From contig LNKV01000052.1 in the NCBI GenBank assembly GCA_001465935.1, positions 1-64,000 on the forward strand: a stretch of DNA of 64,000 nt. The letters run 5' to 3'. Below, in pieces: positions 54,035-64,000 of the stretch (the first letter of the stretch is position 1; each line of letters begins with the position of its first letter). Position numbers and translations under genes: made by a program. This stretch comes from Clarireedia homoeocarpa. Its lineage: Eukaryota; Ascomycota; Leotiomycetes; Helotiales; Rutstroemiaceae. Under the pieces are notes generated by a model. That model was given only the letters and a program-made list of their open reading frames with translations, made no database searches and was not told the origin of the DNA.

Positions 54035-57000
54035 AAGAAGATGAGGTTAATAAAGATAATACGTTATGTATGCGTTTGTCGTTGAATCGTTGTATAAATA
54101 AATAATTTTCTCTGCCACAAGTACACAAGAGTATGTCGTGTCTCTATTTGAATAAGTATCGGTGAAAAATTGAAATGCAAGATGCTAATATATATAAAAG
54201 TTTGAATGTCAAAGTGAAGTGAAAGTGATGTTGAAAGACAAGTGAGTTGTGAGATTGGGGATCAGGAATTGGGGATATGCATTAACAAGTAGGGGAGACA
54301 GAGGCAAGGAGCATCTGCAGTTGCTTCTTTGGCTGTGACTTATACTCTCTCTTATACTCTCTCTTCTCATTCAACTCGCAAAGTTTGGTTCATGGGCCCT
54401 ATATTTGCACCAAAATCACATAGTACACAGAAAATAATATGATATATGATATATCCAATCGAAGAACCACGGACTAGAGCAGCAACACAATCCAACACTG
54501 CTATCTCAGTTTCCATTGAAAGTGACCTAGTGGTTAGCTCACAATTAATAAATTTGGTTCAAACTCTCCTACTTACTTCAGATGCTGAGTTCTGCCCAAC
54601 AAGACATGAACTCGTGGAGAAGGAAAGAACGAGGTAGCAACACTGGCAAGCACATAGGTGATTCCAAGCGTGAATCGTACAGTTGATATGTATGAGACCT
54701 GAGCATACATATCGGCTGTAGGTCTCATGTTTAGAACCACCAGAGTTGTTCTTCGTAGACTTTTCAGATACCCCTTTTAGACAGCATCGCTTAGCATCAT
54801 GTCGGTCAGCAGCATTGACCATCGAACGATACTCCGCAAGTACTTGCAACTAAAATATATTCAAAGACATCTATGTGATTCTCAACAGATCACACTGGAC
54901 AACGACAGCAGTCATGCCTATGGCTCGCGACATTTCGACCTCACTTGAGCTAGCCCTAGCTTCTTGCCCTAGTGTTGCTACACACAAATTTCAAGCAATC
55001 CGGCACTTCTTCTTTTTCGGTCATGCCTTTTAAAATTATTTTCGGCACACGAATAGTAGCAGAGCCAAATTCATTTATCAACTCAACCGGAACCAAAATG
55101 CAAGCAGGGAAAAAAAACCAAGAGAATAGCGCCACACCTAGACAATCGACTTCAACCAGAGGACAAGGCGCGCCTAAATTTTGCCACCATAATAGCTTCT
55201 TTTAAGCCAGACTCACATGGCTATCAGATCGTATTTGCTTGCGAGTATTTGGGATATGCCGATGATATAATTAAGGATCTTGGCGACGAGGGGACTGGCC
55301 AAATGGGTATGAAGAAGGCAGGATGAAAAAAATATTGCAAAGTACACACCGTATTCAAATCACTTTGCAAAAATTTCCTATCTTGATATGAACTTCTCGA
55401 AGTCACGATAGCAATTTGAAGCTTTCGATACATGAGGGGAAGGCATTTTTTATACCCAAAGACCAAGACCTCAAAGATGGTTACTGAAATTCCACAAAAT
55501 TAACCACAGAACAGATCCACAGAATTCTTTATCATATGTTCACGCGCAGTAAAAGATCCTCCGGCTTACAGAAATTCCAGATGCATCCAAATTACCCAAC
55601 CAGAAAATAGAGATACACCGCACAGGACGATAACGAAGTCGATCCAGAACCTCAGATACTGTCTCTCGTAGATAGCCGTGATCCTATCCTGATAGACCAT
55701 TTGTAACCAGTCTTTGATATGCCAAGTTTGGGGTATGAAGAATTGCAGAATTGCAGAATTGCTAGTCAGCTGGTAAGAAAATCTGAGTCGTCTTCTCAAG
55801 TAAGAACTAATTTCCTTGATTTCGAGATTCAAATTTTTTGGTATGCATTAGTAGCACTGATCGACACAACCTAAGCGTCGCCTTGCATTCCAAGTACATG
55901 AAGCACTTGGTCTTCTCGAAAAATTATCGAAGAAAGATTATATCTGATTGACCTCAAACCCAGATTCTCAAAATTATGGAACTACTCATCGTCTTCAGAA
56001 GCAAATGCCGAGAACTGATCAACCTTGAATTTTCATAACCCCTACGCTGCTGCAAATTACAGTAATCCTACTTCTTGTCTTGGTGGGTATGATCTGATTT
56101 GATATCAACATCGATATCAGAACCAAACTATTCGAGGCATAGAGAACTGAATACTGATCATCAACCCTCTTCAGACTCTCTTGATGTAATGTTCGGAAGG
56201 GACGTCGTGAACGTAGTGAACTCATCAGGAAGAGCAGATCTTTGATACTCCAGATTCTCACTTGAGTAGATCATGTGGTATGCTTGAGCTTTCCACTTCC
56301 TCTGATCAAGACCGCGCAAAAAAAAAAAAAAAAAAAACACACACACACAAAGGGTAACGCAGATGCAAAACAGAGCCTTGAATTTCAAATTTCGCGGCGA
56401 AAAGAACCTCCAGAACGCCCATATGCCCACTCCTTCACAAGCCTCCCATATATATCCAACTTCTCCCTTCTTCAGTATCATCTCCTCTGCTCCTGCTATG
56501 TACATTGTACATCCGCAAATCCATCCAAACATCCAACCAATATCCCCTCCTTTATTTTCCATCTAAAGACACACCCCAACAACAACAAAATACATATATA
56601 CATCATACACACAAACAACCCATCATCCCCCCTGCCTCCCTCCCTCCCTACCTTTCATTTCTTCGTAAAACCTCCCATCAATCAATCCATCAATCCATCA
56701 ATCGAAACCCCCTCTAAAAACCCAGCAAGCCCTAAGTCAACCCAACACGATGTGCGTGGGATTCGATCCATCCATCCGTCCATCCACCAATTCCGTATCT
56801 CCCCCCCAGCCACCATCACACCACACCACAGCAGAGATCCCCCCTCTAGTTCACTCCTCTAGTCTAGCCTGGTGCAATCCAATCTAATCCAATTATTACT
56901 CACCCCAACTACCCTCTACCTAGAATAGCAACTCAATACAGTAAGTACTATAGATAGCCTGACCTACTTATGTATATACTAAGATAAGATGAACTGAGGC

Positions 57001-57603
57001 GAGCGAGTGTTCACATCCATCTCGTCTTATCTACATAATCTAATCTTGTCTCACGCGTAGTCCATCCATCCCATTGAGCAAAACATACAAAGTCCAAATG
57101 CAGATTCATAATGGATAATCAATCCATCTCAATTCACTCGAGCACATATAACTTACTCCAGTGAGCAGTCGGTGTACAAAAGCTGTTTGTAATTTTTCTT
57201 CTTTCAAATAGAAAATTTTAAAACACATGGAAAATGTCTTTCTTTCTTCATTCCTGTCTTTTGTCCTAACCTTCTCCGATTCTCAATGAACGTCTGACCT
57301 TTAGTGCATCCCATCCCATCCCACCCCATTCCAATATATAGAAACACGAACAGAACGCCATATTCCCATCCCTATCCGCTTCTTTTGGCACCCTTCCCTC
57401 CCAGTTCCCTATCCATTCCTCATTCGTTGCTGCTTCCCGCTGCCTCACCTAACCCAACCGAGTAAACCCTTCCAAAAATTTCCTCCCATAAACTCCCATT
57501 CGATCAAATGTCCTCCGGTTCATCCACTCATAGTTTCCCAGCTTTCCCACTCTCAAACTTCATCCAACTAGCCATCTATTTACCAGCCCTCTCGAAACCC
57601 CCA
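54035..57603. other. Long stretch without supported gene
   Basis: Only short frames. One at 55832-55566 (-) has a hydrophobic segment (FWIDFVIVLCGVSLFSGWVI) but no upstream exons I can justify. A poly-A then CA tract occupies 56318-56350. 56450-57600 is C/T-rich with many CATC and CCATCAAT repeats and probably includes the Hsf1 3' UTR. Confidence 0.45.
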
Positions 57604-59888
57604 TCAAACCTTTCTTCTCCTTTTATTTCCATTCTCCCCCGCCCCATGTCCATTGACTCCATTCACTCCATTCACACCCAACCCAACATCCTCCATCGGC
57701 GAGCTCTCCCCACTACTACCCGTCGACTCCACAATCCTCCCCGTACCACCATCACTCAACCCATCCATCCCCACATCAAAATGACTTTCCCCTAACCCTC
57801 CCCCATTCGAGAACCCCCCATCTCCTCCATTCACCCCTGCCCCACTCCCCGCATAATCCTCAAACCCATACCCTGGACTTCCTCCAAAATACGCCCCTGA
57901 ATCTAAAAACTGGTCCAAATCTAAACTCCCCACCGCCCCCGGATCTACGCTCTCACCACCTGCAAAATAATTCCCGTCCTGAATTCCCGATATACTACCC
58001 GACGGACTGAGTGGTTGCAAAGTCGTCGAAAGATGTTGAATGCGATCGACCTGCTGCGTCTGCATTCTCAGTAGATCTTCAATTTCCGCTTGTGTGTACG
58101 CGATATCGTCTAGATTCGGAGCCTGCGGCGCCGGACTTACGAGCGCATTATTGCTACCCGAAGCGGATGTCGTGCTAGCTATCATGTTAAGCATGTTGCT
58201 GCGCTGCTCCGACGTGAGAGGGGAGTTGCCGTTGGCGTTTTCATAGTGCGAAAGCATGTCGGGGAATTCCATGGCGTTGGTGTCAGTGCGAGTTTTGGCG
58301 TTGGTGTTGTTGATGAGGTTGAGCATACCTTGCGGTTCAGTTTTGGTTGCAGTAGTATCAGTAGGGGATGATTCGAAAAGTTCCTCTACGGTTCCGGATC
58401 GTGGCGAGGCATATTGAGGCTGGGGGCTTGTTGCGGCTGGTGATGCAGTTGCGGATTGTGATTGGTTCCGATGAGGTGGCGCCATTAGTAGTCGCTGCGC
58501 CTTTCGCATGTTAGGGCTGCCACTACCGGCTTCTGGCTGTTCTTGTGGGGTGCTGAGTTCTCCAATATCAACAACGTTGCCTTGTTGTTGATGTTGGCCT
58601 TCTGTGTTTAGACCGGCTTGGAACATTCGGGTAATATTCTCGGCACCTTGGCCGTCTAAACTTCTATTGTAAACAGTCGCAAGGAATGTGAGGATCGCAT
58701 TGATGGAACTTTCATGGCGTTCATGAAGGCTTTTGAATGCTACAGCTTGTTGATATAGTTGATTGTGGTCTTTACGCAGCCTTGTGATTGCCTGTGAGAT
58801 GGCATTTTGCTGTTTTTGAATATCAGAAATCTGGCTTCGTACAAGAGCTATTTCTCGTCTTTGTAAAGGTCCCGATTCCGGCGCAGCGGAGAGAGCTCGA
58901 CTGTTGTCTGTGTGATTTGTGTAATTGTTTTGACCAAGGGCATCGTCCACATCTCTGATCTCCTCATCACTGTCCACTTCTCCCAAGTCCTCATTCTTCA
59001 CTCTTGCTCCGGGCCGGGCCGGTCTCTTGTTCCCGCCTTTCGGTTTGTTGATGAGCCACAAGAGATTTGGATGTCCGCGCTTGAAGTATGGATTGTAGTA
59101 CTCGCTCGGGCTTTTGTTCTTCCTCTCACTCGCCTTCATCGAGTTATCTGACAGACCGACCCGCTTATGGAACCCATACATGTTGAGCTGTCGTACAAAT
59201 GATGCATAATTATTGTGTTTGAACAGCTCGGGAATCAACGTCTTCGCAAACTCATCTTCGTCCAACACTACGAATGAGTCGCCCCGATCCGACCATCGGA
59301 TGAGTTCTGTATTTTTTGATTCATCGAGGAAGCTAGCGGCAGAGACAGTCAGCATGAGTAGATAGCGCTCGGGAGAGAAAGGGAACCTTACCTGCTTAGT
59401 TTCTGCACGAATGGGGGGATCTGTTTTCGTTTTGCTTGCGCTTCTCTTTTCGCAATCGCGGCCTTCTCCTCCAATGCCTCGATATCGTCATTTTCTCCTG
59501 ATCCCTGTCCATTTTGTGGCTCCATCATTGCTTCATCTCCAAATTGTGCCCAAAGATCGCTCGAATTGTCGAATGTTCGCTGGGCTGACTGGACAAGTTG
59601 CCGGTTGGTGTTATGAGGCCGACGAGCCAGTTGTGTCGAATGTGATGGCTTAGTGGTGGACTGATCAAACGCGGTAGATGTCTGGGGAAGTCCATTCGTA
59701 CCGAAAGCCGCACTCACATTGAAGGTTGATGGATCTGTGTAGCTCTGGTTATCGGGATTTTGGGCCCAGCGCAGAAAATCTGCATTAGAAAGCTGGCTAC
59801 CTGCATTATACGTTTGTGCCATTTGGGGTGACGGGATGGTAGGCGAGGCTCCTGGGGCTGGTCTCTTTCTGGAATTTGTTGGAGGCAT
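57604..59888 (-). CDS. hsf1: Heat shock transcription factor Hsf1
   Basis: Two exons, 59888-59392 and 59332-57604, are joined by a 59-nt intron (GTAAGG..GCTAG, phase 2), giving 741 residues. The HSF DNA-binding domain spans about 158-262: IPPFVQKLSSFLDE, IRWSDRGDSFVVLDEDEFAK, then LFKHNNYASFVRQLNMYGFH and a HPNLLWLINK end. The intron falls inside the domain, a position often used in fungi. It is followed by an acidic linker, a heptad trimerisation coiled coil at about 325-385 (ALVRSQISDIQKQQNAISQA) and a long S/G/N-rich activation region. It binds nGAAn heat-shock elements and activates chaperone genes. An ATG four codons upstream (59900) is also possible. Confidence 0.92.
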
Positions 59889-60330
59889 ATGAAGGTACAT
59901 TCGAATGCTGTATGTGTGTGATGTCGATTGCGAGAGTGTGTTTGCAAAATTTTCCCTAATCGTCTCAGAGTTGCTCTCGCATTAAACGATGTAAGAATGC
60001 AAATTCGAGAATGACTGCAGCTTCCTTAGCCGCGTCGAATACGTGAATGTGCGACAGTAACCCACGGTGAATGTATGGATGGCGCGATGTCAGCAGATGG
60101 ATTGTTTGCTGTGTGCGATTGGGTATGAAATGCGCAGGTTCTAGTACAAGATGGCGATGCGATATACTGGGCGAAGTGGTGGGCGAGGCGACGAGGTTCG
60201 AGGATGATTTCGGCTTTGAGGCAGTCGTAAGATTGAGGATCGTCGTCAATGAGACGCTTTTGGCAGATTCTTTTTGTAGATGGAAAAGAGATATGTAACG
60301 TCTGTACAGTATGCAAAGGGGTATCAATTA
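59889..60330. promoter_or_regulatory. Hsf1 5' flank with HSE-like dyad
   Basis: TTCGAGAA at 60004-60011 (two facing nTTC/GAA units, 2-bp gap) and a weaker TTCGAGGA at about 60197 lie 115-310 bp upstream of the start. Reverse frames here (60327-59965) lack any domain and are probably 5' UTR. Confidence 0.35.
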
Positions 60331-63300
60331 TATAAACATGTAGGGGAGAGGTGAGGACTGAATTGGTTTTGAGATAGATGGCGGGTGCTTGGGTGTGTGT
60401 GTATATTTGGGTGAGTATTTTCTTTGGAGATGTGGTGGGGTTCTCGGTATGATGCAGATGGATGCAGTGAGGTGGTGCGTGGTGACAGGATTATGAGGTA
60501 GCCGTGGCCGTAGCCGTGTGAGGACGTTGTTGTAGCCGCGTTTCGTATACTGCGCTTTCTCTGTGCAACGAGAGGATTAATTCGAGGAAGGATTCCTAAA
60601 GGGTGGGGGGGGGATTTGTTGCTTGTTATAAGAAGATGAAGCTGAAGATCAAGATGACGATGACGATGAAGATAAAAAAAAGAAGAAAAATACCGGAATA
60701 AAGCAATTGTCCGAGGATTTATTTTATATTTAAAGATTTACGATGTATTACTAGTAATTACGAAGGGTTCACTTGTATTAACTTGTATTAACTTGTATTA
60801 ACTTGACTTATACAAATTGTCTGTTGTTCGCTATCTGTCCTGACTGCCTTACACAAGCAGAAGCAAGCAGGAGCAGGAGCAGAAGCAGCAGTTTGCAGTT
60901 TGCAGTATTCCACTCCAGGCACTAAATTGCCCATCACTAAACCTTATTATTCGCTCTGACGTCCTGTCAAGGCTAAAACTTCCGTTTTCCGTTCGCTTAT
61001 CTGGCCAATAATCTGGCACATGTTTAGCGCGACGCTGACGTTTCACTCGAGGAAGACTGTACTCACCCATTACCTATTACCTATTATATTACCCATTACC
61101 TATTACCTAGGTAATATCACCCATTACCCATCACCCATCACCCATCACCCATCGCTGCAGTATCAACCCACCTCCAAGGCCGTCGCTCCGGACAAACAGC
61201 AATCGTAGGTGAGCTTTGTGCTGGACTGGATATCGTGGGTCGGCTATTTTTGCTTTCTCGTCTGAACTTCACGTCGGTCCTATCCATGAGCTGCACCACC
61301 CATGAGCTGCAGCACCCATGAGCTGCAGCACCGAGCTACTTGGTACGGCAGTTGGAAGCGCAATCTTCCTCCAACGATGCCCGCCCGGTACTGCTCAGTA
61401 CTCCATATGTGTCAGCAAGGCTTAGCCAGGTTCCCTCGCCGTCCCACTTGAAAAAAGAAAAATCGCCAAGTTGGAAATGAAAATGTGACTGCACTGCACC
61501 TGCACTGCACTGCACTGTCATTTGGCATGAGCACCTCGATGAGGGTCGGTCCTAAAACGGCATCCAGTGTCATGTACTACTGCCTACCTAGCTGACAGGG
61601 AAATCCATGGAACCCGAACGCAAAATATTCACCGAATGCTGTCCGAGAAAGCCAGAAAGCCAGATGCCGCAGAAAAATATCGATCCCAAACGATATCAAG
61701 TACTCACCAGTCGGCATCCATGCCATATCCGGAGGAAACCTCCGGCAATGAAACTCCTCATTTGTGGAGCCCAACCTTACTCCACATCACACATGGGAAA
61801 CGAATATGGCACCACTTTGTGCTTCGGACACGTGAGTCTTCACCAGCTCAGCTGAATTGGCTATCTATCTCCTGGGACAAAGCATATATACAAACTTTGT
61901 CCTCGCCTGGGGATGCACAAAGATAGAATTCATCTCTTATCCTCAAGAAATCTACCCCACAATATATGCCAGTGTCGCATACATATAGAAGAACACACTA
62001 ACAATACGACGCCAACCTCTCTGCATCCGAAAACTTCCTTTCCTTCCTTTCGAGTATCGATATCCTGGGATGTTAATATGCGATTCTTGACTTTCCCATA
62101 AGCTAGAATCTTCCGGAACTTGCCGGCCCCTCTCACCTCGTTGGAATATCGAAATGTAAGACGATCAGAGAGATATCGCTGATTTTCTCGTCCTTTTAAA
62201 TAATCACACCCTGATCTGGACAGTGGGTGAATCCTTAAAATCAATGATGACGACGACCTCCATGCCGATGCACAAGCAGAAACGAGATCTCAACAGTAGA
62301 CTCAGGTGTGGGGGGTCCATTACCAACTTTGACCTCTGGATCTCCAAAGGGCTGGGAGTCTGCAGGTGGTTGGGAAGATAAAGAGCAGCAGGTTTGTCTT
62401 AGTGAGTTTCCAGAGCCTCTCTCACGTTGACACGATACTACTTCCTTTCTATCGTTTCCCGATTCGGAATACGTTTGCAAGAAAAACGACTTTCTGGTTC
62501 CCATGGTATAGCCGTACGAACCCCAGTAACTCCGCATTGCTCATTTACAGACTTTTTCCTGCACTTCCGAAGACCAACACTCCCTGCTCGCTCATATGTG
62601 AACGTTTCGTGCATGCGCCATGAAGGTCACCTTCACCGCCGATGCATTTTCAGTTCAGTCGCGATTTGGGGAACATATATGCTTTAGAAGTGTGCAACTA
62701 CAAACTGTTTCCAACCCGGCTTTCTCACTCTCCTCTCAGATCGGGGAGGAGAGACGTCAACTTCCCCTTGAATCCGCCAATTACCCCGTAAAACCCCTCT
62801 ACCCCACCCGCTCGCTGTAGCGGAAAGCTATATCGCGAAATGGGCCACCTCCCCGTTGTCCAGGGCGGAAGTCCTTTATATACTAGCGCCGTACCGCCCA
62901 TTGCTTGGTCAACTTGAAAGCAGATGAACAGGGCTTTAGGTAACTATTACTTACTTCAAAAGTACTCTTCCTCCTCTCCAACCACTCATGGTACCTTACC
63001 TTACTCGAAAATACGCCCATCCGCTTCTCTCGGCGACTGTACTAAACACCCTTAGATAATCTTCCTCTCAATGGTGAACAAGCTCACAAAATAACCCGTG
63101 TTCATTAACTTTCACAAGATGCTCTTCTACTGTAGCTACACCCTTTACTACAAACCTTTAAAGCCGCCGATCATGTAGCAATGAGCCGAGCAGCTTATAT
63201 TTGTACAACACCTTTATCCATCTGGGCTTCCTCTCAGCAACATCATCTGTTACTCATCACTGAGATCGCAGAGTACAGGAATGAACTTTCCTGGTGTACA

Positions 63301-64000
63301 TGGCTAACTTCTCCGAGCTTACGACTACTTATCTGTTATCGTACATCAGACAAAGCTACATCAAGCTCCTCCTCTTCTACATTTTCTCAATGAATGCATT
63401 TATCTTCATTGGCTGTATTATTCATACATCAACTTCTCATTTTTAGTTACACGACAAGAGGTGCACCTACCACCAGAAGATACTCAACCCAGCGTAAATG
63501 CGCCCAAGTTCATCCGAATCGAAGTATTATGCACAGATAACTTGGATGCTAAAAGACACTCAAACTTCTTCTGGAGAAGCTTCCAAATAGAAGTGAAATT
63601 AGACTTCTTGGAGCAGGCAAACAGTCGCTGTAGTCGTACTTATCCGGTGGTATGCTTGTATCTTGTGGGAGTATATCTATCCATCGACGCTAACACGGGC
63701 TTTCTTGTGAATTTACCCTCCTTATTTCCTACTATGATTATACCATCATCTTTCTTTCGCTTATTTACCTGTCTTCCCATACCTCTTTTAATCTATCCTT
63801 CTTCTCTACTACAGGTTTGTGCGCTTGACAACTTGTAGATTCTACAATCCCGTATTCTAAGCTGTATAGTCATCTACTTTTTCCTAAATCCCATCTCAAA
63901 CTGTGCTATTATCCCCCCCCCCCCCTCTCTTTTCCCTATCCTCTTTCTGCTCTGCCCCGCCTGCAAGCCTCCCCTTATTTCGAACCCTACTACTGTCCCA
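60331..64000. other. Right end: no supported gene
   Basis: No recognisable coding sequence over about 3.7 kb. Simple repeats are ATTAACTTGT units at 60776-60802, ATTACC/CCCATCA units at 61066-61153, GAGCTGCA(C/G)CACCCAT units at 61290-61330, CTGCACTGCA units at 61490-61518 and a C run at 63915-63926. A frame at 63461-63838 has possible splice sites (GTATGC and TACAG) and might be an exon of a gene reaching past the window. Confidence 0.45.

Noticed and set aside
55566..55832. Reverse ORF with one membrane-like segment
   Set aside because: Upstream sequence is degenerate and no family or exon structure could be supported.

Overview
The window reads as nuclear DNA of a filamentous ascomycete. 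Genes carry short introns (about 48-180 nt, some to 423 nt) with GTRNGY-type donors and CTAAC/CTGAC-like branch sites. The protein set is typical of Pezizomycotina: Byr4, the Set3C subunit Snt1, Scd6/LSM14, Hsf1, Fmp40/SelO, a UstYa-family protein and a STAND/NLR relic. Sequence flavour and gene style suggest a leotiomycete of the Botrytis/Sclerotinia kind, but that is an inference I could not test. Exon boundaries below were worked out by hand from frame, splice-site and family logic.

Layout. Positions 1 to about 19.6 kb are an accessory, repeat-rich stretch. It holds an LTR fragment at the left edge, a 204-bp solo LTR with perfect 5-bp target duplication (12451-12654), a hAT-like non-autonomous element (7771-8766) and a GC-rich terminal-inverted-repeat element (10919-11400). 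It also has three diverged copies of one gene-like repeat, a BTB-domain relic, minisatellites, and islands of coding sequence. The coding islands are two small Myb/SANT-like paralogues (1363-2003, 3829-4680), an orphan five-exon UstYa-family gene (13567-14627), and an RNase H-fold gene without the usual catalytic acids (15573-16532) followed by degraded relatives.

From about 19.6 kb to 60 kb the window is a mostly conserved core. In order: an XRCC4/Lif1-like NHEJ factor, divergent Byr4 (septation GAP), an aldo-keto reductase divergent from SelO/Fmp40, a small secreted protein, Scd6/LSM14 divergent from a KPWE-motif (Pex39-like) protein, a tentative small gene, an SRPBCC-fold protein, a Cys-rich secreted protein, a broken STAND (NLR-type) gene, a very large Snt1 homologue, deoxyhypusine synthase, an unrecognised basic protein and Hsf1. 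Beyond 60 kb I see no supportable gene.

How the genes relate. Most are independent housekeeping or regulatory genes; no secondary-metabolite or CRISPR-like system is evident. Three head-to-head pairs share promoters (XRCC4-like/Byr4, AKR/SelO, Scd6/KPWE protein). The left third looks like a fast-evolving compartment where mobile elements, duplicated gene fragments and lineage-specific small genes mix.
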